Shown piece by piece: positions 35,368-43,278 of a stretch of 64,000 bases of DNA (positions are counted from its first letter, which is position 1; each line of letters opens with the position of its first letter). Where the stretch lies: NCBI RefSeq assembly GCF_000512205.2, contig NZ_CP006644.1, positions 3,032,520-3,096,519 of the forward strand, in the 5' to 3' direction. Origin of the DNA: Sphingomonas sanxanigenens DSM 19645 = NX02. GTDB taxonomy: Bacteria > Pseudomonadota > Alphaproteobacteria > Sphingomonadales > Sphingomonadaceae. Below the pieces are notes generated by a model. The model was not told the origin of the DNA. It made no database searches and saw only the letters and a program-made list of their open reading frames with translations. The position numbers were made by a program, and so were the translations under genes.

Positions 35368-36371
35368 CCCAGCGCCAGTTCCTCCAGCCGCGCCAGCCGC
35401 TCCGCCGAAATCGGAATCCCCTCCCGCAAGGTCTGTGCGCGGGTGGCGAAGCGGCGGTCGCCGGGGAGGCGGTCCTGCCCGGCGGCGTGCATCTGGGCGA
35501 TCAATCGTTCGACGCGGGCGGTGAAGCCGGCCAGCGTGCCGCCGCGGGCGGGGTCGATCAGGATCAGGCACTGGCCGGTGCAGGGCGTCTGCGCGCCAGG
35601 ATGCGCGGACCAGTCGACCTCGAACGAGAATTGCCCGCCGGTCAGCGCCGCCGCCATGATCTCGATCATCATCGCGATCCCCGATCCCTTGTGGCCGCCG
35701 AACGCGAGCAGCGCGCCGCCGTCGAGCACCGCGGCGGGATCGGTGGTCGGCCGGCCATCCGCATCGACGCCGGTGCCGGGCGGCAGCGCATGGCCCTCGC
35801 GGCGCGCGATCTGGACGTCGCCATGCGCCATCGCGCTCGACGCCTGATCGAACACCAGAATGCCGCCATCGGCGCGCGGCGCCGCGAAGCCCATCGGGTT
35901 GGTGCCGTAGACCGGCCGGCTGCCGCCGTGCGGCACCACCACCGCCATGCTGTTGACCAGCGCCAGCGCGACCAGCCCCTGTTCTGCGAACGGCTCGACA
36001 TCGGGCCAGAGCGCGGCGAAATGGTGCGAGCGGCGGATCGCGACGACGCAGCAGCCCGCCTCCCGCACCTTGGCGAGCGCGCGCGGCGTCGCCGCGGCAA
36101 GCGCCGGCTGGGTGAAGCCGTTGGCGGCATCGACGCGGACGAAGGCGGCGCCGACATCCTCGACCACCGGCACCGCGCGCGGATCGACCCAGCCGCTCTG
36201 CAAGGTCGAGACATAGCCGTCGATCCGGAACAGGCCGTGGCTCGCCGCGCCGTCGCGCTCGGCCCCGGCGCAGTTGCGCGCGAGGATCTCCGCGACCGCG
36301 GCCGAAGCGCCATGCGCGACGAAGATGCGGCGGAGCAGCGCGACCAGCGCGTCGAAATCGATCCTCGTCAT
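35364..36371 (-). CDS. Ldh family (malate/L-lactate dehydrogenase-type) oxidoreductase
   Basis: The 335-residue protein belongs to the non-Rossmann NAD(P)-dependent family of YlbC/DpkA/ureidoglycolate dehydrogenases: AERDGAASHGLFRIDGYV, RRSHHFAALW with the catalytic His, GTNPMGFAAPR, GGHKGSGIAMMIEIMAAAL. Members reduce cyclic imino acids or oxidise 2-hydroxy acids. Next to a ureohydrolase and an amino-acid permease, a role in arginine or D-amino-acid turnover is plausible. Start at ATG 36371; the frame extends to 36413 without support. Confidence 0.85.
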   Translation of the reverse strand: MTRIDFDALVALLRRIFVAHGASAAVAEILARNCAGAERDGAASHGLFRIDGYVSTLQSGWVDPRAVPVVEDVGAAFVRVDAANGFTQPALAAATPRALAKVREAGCCVVAIRRSHHFAALWPDVEPFAEQGLVALALVNSMAVVVPHGGSRPVYGTNPMGFAAPRADGGILVFDQASSAMAHGDVQIARREGHALPPGTGVDADGRPTTDPAAVLDGGALLAFGGHKGSGIAMMIEIMAAALTGGQFSFEVDWSAHPGAQTPCTGQCLILIDPARGGTLAGFTARVERLIAQMHAAGQDRLPGDRRFATRAQTLREGIPISAERLARLEELALG

Positions 36372-36468
36372 CGCCTCTGGTCCCGGTGCACAGCCTGCAA
36401 CCGCCGCTAGCATCGTTGCGGCTTGCGCTCACCCCGCAAAACCGCTTCATTTCGTGTCAGGGGGTTCA

Positions 36469-37509
36469 ATGGCGCACGATCCACTCGATCTCGACGAGCT
36501 TCGCCGCCGCTATGCCGGATCCGGCGGCGCCGACATCCACGATCCGCATTTCCGCGCGGTGGCGGAGGCCAATTTCAAGGATGGCGACAAGCGCCGCTGG
36601 CCGTTCGCCGACCCCTCCACATTGCTCGACGCGCGCTTCATCGCCAACGGCCTCGATCCCGAGACGCTGAACACGCTCGACGTCGCGCTGATCGGCGTGC
36701 CGATGGACCTGGGCGTCACCAACCGGCCCGGCGCGCGCTACGGCCCGCGTGCCGTCCGCGCGATCGACCGGATCGGGCCCTACGAACATGCGCTGCGGGT
36801 CGCGCCGATGGGCGCGCTGGCGGTGGCCGATGTCGGCGACGTGCCGATGCGCAGCCGCTACGACCTGGCGCAGTGCCATGACGATATCGAGCAATGCTAC
36901 CGGATGATCGCGGGCACGCGCGCGATCCCGCTGTCGGTGGGCGGAGACCATTCGATCACCGCCGCGATCATGAAGGGGCTGGGCGCGCGCGGGCCGATGG
37001 GCATGGTGCATGTCGATGCGCATTGCGACACCGCGGGCGTCTATGAGGGATCGAAGTTCCACCACGGCGCGCCGTTCCGCGAGGCGGTGCTGGCGGGCGT
37101 GCTCGATCCGAAGCGCTCGATCCAGATCGGCATCCGCGGCGGCGCCGAATATCTGTGGGAATTCTCCTACGCGTCCGGAATGACGGTGATCCACGCCGAG
37201 GAGGTCGCCGAGATGGGCATGCCGGCGGTGATCGCGAAGGCGCTGGCGGTGGTGGGCGACGGGCCGACCTATGTCTCGTTCGACGTCGACGCGCTCGACC
37301 CGGTCTATGCGCCCGGCACCGGCACGCCCGAGATCGGCGGGCTTTCGACGCGCGAGGCGCTGCAACTGCTGCGTGGCATCGCCGGCATAGACATCATCGG
37401 CGGTGACGTGGTGGAAGTCGCGCCCGAATATGATCCCAGCACCAACACCGCGCAGGCCGCGGCGCAGATGCTGTTCCAATTGCTCTGCCTGGTGCAATTG
37501 AAGCGGTGA
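36469..37509 (+). CDS. speB: agmatinase-like ureohydrolase
   Basis: The 346-residue protein has all six manganese ligands of the arginase/agmatinase family: His161 (GGDHSI), Asp183, His185 and Asp187 (VDAHCDT), Asp272 and Asp274 (FDVDALDP), followed by PGTGTPEIGG. These enzymes release urea from agmatine, guanidinobutyrate or similar guanidines; the N-terminal extension of about 60 residues before LIGVPMDLG hints at guanidinobutyrase/guanidinopropionase rather than classical SpeB. A GGGGG site precedes the ATG. The permease gene overlaps its stop by four bases, so transport and hydrolysis of the same compound are likely. Confidence 0.85.
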   Translation: MAHDPLDLDELRRRYAGSGGADIHDPHFRAVAEANFKDGDKRRWPFADPSTLLDARFIANGLDPETLNTLDVALIGVPMDLGVTNRPGARYGPRAVRAIDRIGPYEHALRVAPMGALAVADVGDVPMRSRYDLAQCHDDIEQCYRMIAGTRAIPLSVGGDHSITAAIMKGLGARGPMGMVHVDAHCDTAGVYEGSKFHHGAPFREAVLAGVLDPKRSIQIGIRGGAEYLWEFSYASGMTVIHAEEVAEMGMPAVIAKALAVVGDGPTYVSFDVDALDPVYAPGTGTPEIGGLSTREALQLLRGIAGIDIIGGDVVEVAPEYDPSTNTAQAAAQMLFQLLCLVQLKR

Positions 37510-38927
37510 GCGCAGCTGCGGCGCCCGAACCGCCACTGCGCAGGGGCATCACCGGGCCCGGCTATTTCTCGCTCGCCTTCGGCACCATCGTCGGTTCCGC
37601 CTGGATGGTGCTGATGGGCGAATGGGTGGGGCCCGCGGGGCCGGGCGGCGCGATCATCGCCTTCCTCGGCATGACCCTGCTGATGATCCCGATCGCCGCC
37701 GCCTATGCCGAGCTGGTCGCGCGGGTGCCGCGCGCGGGCGCCGAGTTCGTGTTCGTCGAAAAGGCGATCGGCCCGCGCACCGGCTTCGTCACCGGCTGGT
37801 TCCTGACGCTCTATTATGTCGGCATCACCGCGTTCGAGGGGCTGGCGCTCTCCTGGTTCCTCGAAATCCTCGTGCCGTCGCTCGGCGGCATGACGCCGCT
37901 CTACAGCTTTCTCGGCAAGCCGATCACCGCGCTCGACCTCGGCGTGGGGCTCACCGGCGCGGTGGCGATCACCCTGCTCAACATGTCGGGCGCGCGGGTG
38001 GCGGTCGGGTTCCAGAAGATCGTCACCTTCGGCTTCCTCGGCGCATCGCTGCTGCTGATCCTGTTCGGCTGCGTGCGCGGCGATCCCGCCAACTGGCAGC
38101 CGATGTTCGAATCGACGCAAGGGCGCAGCTTCGCCGGCGGGCTGTTCGTGATGCTGGGGGTGGCGGGCATGTGGCTTTCCGGCTTCCAGACCGCCGCCTC
38201 CGCGGTGGAGGAACGCGCGCCGGGCACCAGCTTCCGCACCGTGGCGCGGGCGATGATGATCGCGGTGGGGGTGGCGGCGATCTTCTACAGCCTCATCATC
38301 CTCGCCTCTTCCTCGCTGCTGCCGTGGCGCGAGCTGACCAGCGGCGCGCTGCCGGTGGCCGCCGCGTTCGACCATGCGCTGCCCGGCGGGCTGGCGACGC
38401 GCGCGATCCTGGTCGTCGCGATGGCCTCGCTGGTGAAGACGTGGAACGCGATGCACCTCAGCGCCACCCGCGTCATCCTCGCGCAGGCGCGCGCCGGCTT
38501 CCTTCCCGCCGGGCTCGCGCATATCGACGCGGCGACGGGGGCACCGCGGCGCGCGGCGCTGCTGGTGGGGATGTGGACCGGCATCGGCGTGCTCGCCGGC
38601 CGCGGCGCGATCGGGCCGATCATCTCGATGAGCACGATGTGCACCACAGCCATCGCGGTGCTGGCGCTGGTCGCGCTGCTGCGGCTGCGCAGGGCGGAGC
38701 GCGATGCGCCGGCGCCCGCCTTCGTGTTTTCGGGCGGCACGCCGGCGCTGGTGGCGGTGATCCTCGGCGCGGCGGTGGTCGCCTCGGCGGCGATCGCGAC
38801 GCCGTTCGGGCTGGCGCCGGGGATGCCGGTGGAGATCTGGCTGATGATCGGCTGGGTGGCGCTGGGCAGCGCGCTGGTGGCGATGCGCAAGCTGCTGGCG
38901 CGAGCGCCGGTGGCGCGGCTGGCTTAG
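37506..38927 (+). CDS. APC family amino acid permease
   Basis: An inner-membrane transporter of 473 residues with about twelve hydrophobic helices. The first helix has FGTIVGSAWMVLMGEW, the usual substrate-loop glycine motif of APC proteins, then GPGGAIIAFLGM and ELVARVPRAGAEFVFVEKAIG. It starts at GTG 37506, overlapping the agmatinase stop (GTGA). It probably imports a guanidino compound or related amino acid for the ureohydrolase. Confidence 0.88.
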   Translation: MSAAAAPEPPLRRGITGPGYFSLAFGTIVGSAWMVLMGEWVGPAGPGGAIIAFLGMTLLMIPIAAAYAELVARVPRAGAEFVFVEKAIGPRTGFVTGWFLTLYYVGITAFEGLALSWFLEILVPSLGGMTPLYSFLGKPITALDLGVGLTGAVAITLLNMSGARVAVGFQKIVTFGFLGASLLLILFGCVRGDPANWQPMFESTQGRSFAGGLFVMLGVAGMWLSGFQTAASAVEERAPGTSFRTVARAMMIAVGVAAIFYSLIILASSSLLPWRELTSGALPVAAAFDHALPGGLATRAILVVAMASLVKTWNAMHLSATRVILAQARAGFLPAGLAHIDAATGAPRRAALLVGMWTGIGVLAGRGAIGPIISMSTMCTTAIAVLALVALLRLRRAERDAPAPAFVFSGGTPALVAVILGAAVVASAAIATPFGLAPGMPVEIWLMIGWVALGSALVAMRKLLARAPVARLA

Positions 38928-38971
38928 CGCTGCCGGATACCTGCATCAGTCATGCGCGGTTGGACATGCCC

Positions 38972-39910
38972 TCACCCCAGCCCGCGCAAAAACCCGACCA
39001 GCGCCGCCGCCAGCGCCTCGCCCTGCTCCTCCTGCACGAAATGCCCCGCGCCCTCGATCCGCACGTGCGGCGCCTTCGCCGCGCCGGGCACGCGCCGGCG
39101 GAACACATCCTCCCACGCCGCCGTCGCCGGATCGGCGTCGCTGAACGCGGTCGCGAACGGCCGGTCGAACCGCTCCAGCACGTCCCATGCGGCGCGGTTC
39201 TCGGCGATGCCGGGGGCATCCGCGTCCGCCGGGATCAATGTGGTGATCGCCAGCGCCGCCGCCTTGTGCCGCGCATCGGGAAAGGGCGCGTCATAGGCTG
39301 CCAGCACCGCGGGCGACGGGCGGGTGACGCAGGTGGCGGCAATGATCTCGCTCACCGCCAGATCGTCGCTCGTCCGGCACAGCTCGATCCATGGCGTCAC
39401 GATCGGCCCCGGCCAGTCGGCGACGCCGCGCGGCGGCGGTTCGGCGTTGGGCAGCAGGGTGTTGGTGGCGAGCACGCCGGCGAAGCGATCGGGCATTTCG
39501 CTCAGCAGCCTCAGGCCGATCGGCCCGCCCCAATCCTGGCAGACCAGCACGATCCGCCGCAGATCGAGCTGCGCGACGAAATCGCGCATCCAGCACACGA
39601 AGCCGTCCTGGCTATAGGCGGCGCGGTCCACCGGCTTGTCCGACCGGCCGAAGCCGACATGATCGGGCGCCACCGCGCGCCAGCCGGCGGCGGCGACGGG
39701 GCCGATCAGCTTGCGGTAGAGGAAGCTCCAGCTCGGCTCGCCATGGAGCATCAGCACGGTGCCCGCCGCCCCCGCCCCGCCCTCGTCGAGATAATGCATC
39801 CGCAAGGCGCCGAGCGCGCCGCCATCGACGCTGAGATACTGCGGCGCGAACGGAAAATCGGGCAGCCCCGCGAAGCGCGCGTCGGGCGTGCGCAGCACCT
39901 CGTTCACCAT
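38972..39910 (-). CDS. haloalkane dehalogenase-like alpha/beta hydrolase (HLD-I type)
   Basis: The 312-residue protein has the features of haloalkane dehalogenase subfamily I (DhlA, DhmA): HGEPSWSFLYRK at 56-67, nucleophile Asp126 followed by halide-binding Trp127 (CQDWGGPIGL), a cap domain with DWPGPIVTPWIEL (second Trp), and the catalytic His in EGAGHFVQEEQG. These enzymes replace a halogen by hydroxyl. A close hydrolase with another substrate cannot be excluded. ATG 39910 follows GGAGAGGGGC; the longer frame to 39961 is not supported. Divergent from the SnoaL/EthD pair. Confidence 0.82.
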   Translation of the reverse strand: MVNEVLRTPDARFAGLPDFPFAPQYLSVDGGALGALRMHYLDEGGAGAAGTVLMLHGEPSWSFLYRKLIGPVAAAGWRAVAPDHVGFGRSDKPVDRAAYSQDGFVCWMRDFVAQLDLRRIVLVCQDWGGPIGLRLLSEMPDRFAGVLATNTLLPNAEPPPRGVADWPGPIVTPWIELCRTSDDLAVSEIIAATCVTRPSPAVLAAYDAPFPDARHKAAALAITTLIPADADAPGIAENRAAWDVLERFDRPFATAFSDADPATAAWEDVFRRRVPGAAKAPHVRIEGAGHFVQEEQGEALAAALVGFLRGLG

Positions 39911-39936
39911 GCCCCTCTCCAACATATTGCGAATCC

Positions 39937-39955
39937 CGTATCGCCCTTTGATACG
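39937..39955. promoter_or_regulatory. inverted repeat, operator candidate
   Basis: A perfect CGTATC-N7-GATACG repeat sits in the 129-base gap between the dehalogenase gene and the SnoaL-like gene. A TATAAT box (39965-39970) follows ten bases later on the plus strand. The layout suggests a regulator site controlling one or both divergent genes. Confidence 0.4.
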
Positions 39956-40039
39956 CATCACGAATATAATCTTGCAACCCTATAGCGGTTCGCGCACGTT
40001 CCGCGCCGGACGGTCACGAGGCCGCTGGAGGAGAGGATC

Positions 40040-40480
40040 ATGCTGTCACTGCAGGAATTGTCGGATCGCGTGGAGATCCAGGATCTGATCGCGCGCTATG
40101 CGCATGCGATCGACGATCAGGATTGGGACGCGCTGGACCGCGTGTTCACCGAGGATGCGGTGATCGACTATACCGAACTGGGCGGCGCAAAGGGCAGCCG
40201 CGCGGAGACCAAACGCTACCTCGCCGAGGCGATGCCCAGTTTCTCCGCCTTCCAGCATCTGTCCACCACCACAAGGCTCGATCTGGACGGAGACCGCGCC
40301 AAGGCGCGCACGATCCTGTTCAACCCGATGGTGATGCAGCATGAGGGGGAGGAGCGCGTGTTCTTCATCGGCCTGTGGTATTGCGACGACCTCGTCCGCA
40401 CGCCCGAAGGCTGGCGCATCGCCCACCGGCGCGAGCAGAAATGCTGGTCCTACAACGCGCCGGCGGGGCTGCTGCCATGA
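40040..40480 (+). CDS. SnoaL-like (NTF2 fold) protein
   Basis: The 146-residue protein starts LQELSDRVEIQDLIARYAHAIDDQDWDALDRVFTEDAVIDYTELGG, the common opening of SnoaL-4/scytalone-dehydratase-like proteins with NTF2 fold. Asp and His residues in the cavity (IDDQDWD, FQHLST) could act as acid/base. Members isomerise, dehydrate or hydroxylate small cyclic substrates. GGAGGAGAGG precedes ATG 40040. It overlaps the EthD gene by four bases. Confidence 0.8.
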   Translation: MLSLQELSDRVEIQDLIARYAHAIDDQDWDALDRVFTEDAVIDYTELGGAKGSRAETKRYLAEAMPSFSAFQHLSTTTRLDLDGDRAKARTILFNPMVMQHEGEERVFFIGLWYCDDLVRTPEGWRIAHRREQKCWSYNAPAGLLP

Positions 40481-41055
40481 GCGCGGGCGGCGTGATCAAG
40501 ACGATCGGCTTCATGCCGCGCCGCCCCGACATCAGCCGCGCCCAGTTCCGCGAGTATTACGAGACGCGCCACGCGCCGCTGGCAGTGCCCTTGTTCCCCT
40601 TCATCCGCTATCGCCGCAACCATCTGGCCGACATGGAGGTGGAGCCGGGCTTCGACTGCATCTCCGAATTCTGGGTGCCCTCGCTCAACCGGATCGGCGA
40701 ACTGATGGCCGGCGAAGTGGGTGACACGATGCGCGCCGACGAACGCAACTTCCTCGACCAGCCGCGCATCGTCGCGGCACTCGCGGATCCCGTAGCGACG
40801 GGGTCCGATGCGGGGAGCGTGATGGTGTTGCTGCGCAATGAGGGCGGCGATGTGGACGCGCTGGTCGCGGCGGCGCGGGAGGCCGGGGCCGGGCTGGATT
40901 TGCTATCGCCGATGGATGCGCGGCCGTTGCCTTGTGATGCGGTTTGGCGGTGTGATGGTGCGGCGGGGCTTTTGCCAACGGGATGGCATGTCGCCACGGC
41001 ATTGCCAGTGGAAGCACGCGAAACGGAAGCACAGCAGTTGCGAGCCAGTGATTGA
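40477..41055 (+). CDS. EthD domain protein
   Basis: The 192-residue protein begins IKTIGFMPRRPDISRAQFREYYETRHAPLAVPLFPFIRYRRN, the ferredoxin-like alpha/beta EthD domain found in small accessory proteins and polyketide cyclases. The second half (SVMVLLRNEGGDVDALVAAAREAG) may be a second, weaker copy. EthD proteins help degrade ethers and other xenobiotics, with unclear chemistry. Last gene before the AT-richer insert; the last ~60 codons already have lower GC. Confidence 0.75.
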   Translation: MSAGGVIKTIGFMPRRPDISRAQFREYYETRHAPLAVPLFPFIRYRRNHLADMEVEPGFDCISEFWVPSLNRIGELMAGEVGDTMRADERNFLDQPRIVAALADPVATGSDAGSVMVLLRNEGGDVDALVAAAREAGAGLDLLSPMDARPLPCDAVWRCDGAAGLLPTGWHVATALPVEARETEAQQLRASD

Positions 41056-41277
41056 TCGAACGATCAGAAACTGCCTGACATTTTATCCGGTAAGACCGGC
41101 TAGATAGCCCCGTGCTCTGTCATCTCAGAAACCGTCAACGCCATTTAGGCTTTGGGCTTTGATCTCCATAGCCAGTATGGCAACGGGAGCCGTGATCGTA
41201 AGGTTTCCACCCGCCATACGTTTAAACTCGACATTTCTCGCTGTGATGCGCAGCATTGCCACGAATGGAGGGACCAA

Positions 41278-42270
41278 GTGGCAAAGAAGCTCACGATTCA
41301 ATATCGGCAGTTGAAAACTGATAACCTTTGGGAGGACATCGACCTAAAGGCAATGATCGTGGAAGTTTTGCGTCGGCGCGGCTGGGCTGAAACTGCCAAA
41401 TCGAGAATCCTGAATCTGGATCAAGATGGAAGCTTGGTCATTCTTAACAAAATATCACCACCAGAGACATGGGACGGCCCCATATTTGCAGGTCAGATTA
41501 TACATTTGCAAGATGGCACAGAGGTGCAGGCAGTCCTTCAATCCCTCGAAGATGACTCCCCTGAATTTGTTCTTCAGAATATTGACCTCGGGGCGCGCGC
41601 AAAGGTACTTCGCGGAGCCCTCTATTTCGCTGCTGTAGGCAATCATGTTGGGTTAATTGAAGGGCAGCAGGTTAAGGGCCGAACCCTTGAACGATACTTG
41701 ACGGCACTTCTTCAGAAAGCCGATGAAATTGACCCAGAACAATTTGTAATATTGAATTCGAAATTCCTGACAGGTGACGGAAAAGAGCTTTCCGAATCGT
41801 CAGAGATCACCGTTTCTGCTGCGCCCAGCCACGGACCCGCTGCCGAAGGTCTACAACGTATTGTAGAGCGGGAGGCCGGTCACGCCACAGAACATGAGCA
41901 AGCAACTGTTTTTGACATTCTCCGCATACTCGGTTGGAGCAACGAGGCCCTCGTAAGCTTGGGCGAAGAGATTCCAGAAGGGGGATGGGTAGAAGGTTCC
42001 TTCAAGGTCTTCATCAAGGAACGGCAACGCAAGAAAAGGCCGATTTCCCGTGCAACGATCAATGAGGCACTCAGAAACATTGATCCAGCCGATCTCGGCC
42101 TCAAAGGTGATGGAAGTGAACGCGGCGGAATCGTCAAACTTTCCGTTCAACGCGAGGTTGACACAGTGGGCGGAGGTTCGCTTATCGATCCGCAATCTGC
42201 TATGGAACAGATTGTGAACGCCTTGCGTGAATGGGCCACCAGAGGAAAAATCGATTGCCAGTTCGAGTGA
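41278..42270 (+). CDS. unrecognised 330-residue protein of the AT-richer insert
   Basis: I do not recognise this protein. From GTG 41278, placed six bases after GGAGGGA, it has 330 residues, is acidic to neutral and has no signal peptide or membrane helix. An N-terminal part (AKKLTIQYRQL) leads to a mixed alpha/beta body with the segment RGALYFAAVGNHVGLIEGQQVKGRTLERYLTALL near residue 115-148, and a basic helical C-terminal part with KVFIKERQRKKRPISRATINEALRNI that could contact nucleic acid. The base composition and codon use (AAT, ATA, TTA, AAA) differ clearly from the flanks. The frame is open further to 41152 without a better start. It overlaps the membrane gene after it. Confidence 0.7.
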   Translation: MAKKLTIQYRQLKTDNLWEDIDLKAMIVEVLRRRGWAETAKSRILNLDQDGSLVILNKISPPETWDGPIFAGQIIHLQDGTEVQAVLQSLEDDSPEFVLQNIDLGARAKVLRGALYFAAVGNHVGLIEGQQVKGRTLERYLTALLQKADEIDPEQFVILNSKFLTGDGKELSESSEITVSAAPSHGPAAEGLQRIVEREAGHATEHEQATVFDILRILGWSNEALVSLGEEIPEGGWVEGSFKVFIKERQRKKRPISRATINEALRNIDPADLGLKGDGSERGGIVKLSVQREVDTVGGGSLIDPQSAMEQIVNALREWATRGKIDCQFE

Positions 42271-42830
42271 CCGAATGGGCCGGCCTTACGATCGGCCTTA
42301 TCGCTGGCGCCGCTTTGGCGCCAGCGACACTGAATGGTGACCCTGGCAGGCTTCTTAGCACCTTCCTCGGTCTGATTTCAGCGAGCATCTTACCAACCGT
42401 ATCCCTGATCATTGCAAGCATGTCGTCTGGAGGCCGTTCCGTTATGGCGATCAATTCTCTTCAGAAAGAATTGGTCTCAGCGATAGACGCCCTGTTCTTT
42501 CTTCTGGCATGCGTCGGCATCGTGTTCGCCGCACTGTTTTCAATAAGCATCCCCACGCCAGCACTCCTGACAAGAATTCCATACCTGTCAACAGAAATAT
42601 TCCCAAGATTTGGGCAATCCTTGGTGATTGGCGGGTCGGCATTAATCATCTTACGCGCCTGGCACGTTCCTGCAATTTTACGAAGCGCGCTTCGTATTAG
42701 GCATGATATTGCGGTCGACGAGGCGCGAAAGAAAACCGTTGAAAATGCAGCCCATTCTGCAAATACGGATAAGCTATTTCCTAGAGATTCTGAATTCGGA
42801 AAAACTATAAATCTTTCCGACCTCCAGTAG
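42267..42830 (+). CDS. unrecognised membrane protein of the insert
   Basis: From GTG 42267 (GTGA overlap with the gene before) the protein has 187 residues; ATG 42231 is an alternative start adding 12. Four hydrophobic stretches are seen: about residues 5-24, 30-55, 75-95 and 118-140, then a charged cytoplasmic-type tail of ~45 residues (RHDIAVDEARKKTVENAAHS). No transporter motif is evident. A small membrane protein coupled to a soluble partner is a common layout in phage-defence and toxin modules, but nothing specific is recognised. Confidence 0.65.
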   Translation: MTEWAGLTIGLIAGAALAPATLNGDPGRLLSTFLGLISASILPTVSLIIASMSSGGRSVMAINSLQKELVSAIDALFFLLACVGIVFAALFSISIPTPALLTRIPYLSTEIFPRFGQSLVIGGSALIILRAWHVPAILRSALRIRHDIAVDEARKKTVENAAHSANTDKLFPRDSEFGKTINLSDLQ

Positions 42831-42881
42831 GGGTTTGTAAATCAGCATGAACTGGAACATGAATCTGACAACGAGGTAAAT

Positions 42882-43241
42882 ATGGCAAATCAGCGGCAAC
42901 GCATTCGGATAGGGGAAAGCGAGCAACAGATTGAAAGGGTCGTTCGACGTCGTCGCGCAATGATTCCGCTCGGGATCGAAACTGGCTATGTTGAGCACCG
43001 GCATAGCGCGATACCAGTGTGGCGGCCGATCAATATGTTTGCGCTGGGTCTCGACTGCGGTTGGAGAGAGAACATGTGGCGCAGCATTCACAGGTGGAAC
43101 CTTGCAGTCGGCCCAGATGGACCCGAAGTGGAGGGCGGTTTATCTGAGCACAACATCGCCGGAACGACCGTTTCACTTCCGGGCATTAACGTCGATATCT
43201 CACCCGCATTAAGGCGCTTTCTAAGTCAGCATTTGCAGTAA
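42882..43241 (+). CDS. unrecognised 119-residue protein of the insert
   Basis: No family is recognised. The N-terminus is basic and probably helical (RQRIRIGESEQQIERVVRRRR), the middle has several Trp and Met residues (VWRPINMFALGLDCGWRENMWRSIHRW) and the end is a short helix. GAGGT stands eight bases before the ATG. It follows the membrane gene by 51 bases. Composition is between insert and host, so this gene may belong to either. Confidence 0.55.
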   Translation: MANQRQRIRIGESEQQIERVVRRRRAMIPLGIETGYVEHRHSAIPVWRPINMFALGLDCGWRENMWRSIHRWNLAVGPDGPEVEGGLSEHNIAGTTVSLPGINVDISPALRRFLSQHLQ

Positions 43242-43278
43242 CGTCTGGCGCGTGGCGCACATATGAAATCGGTCAAAT

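Noticed and set aside
33853-36450. A long minus-strand frame of 865 codons
   Set aside because: Only the 3' part (33853-34503) is a protein family member. The rest lies over the AraC and Ldh genes in a wrong frame and is rich in Arg and Ala.
41152-41277. The longer start of the first insert gene
   Set aside because: The upstream ATG lacks a binding site, while GTG 41278 follows GGAGGGA at good spacing.
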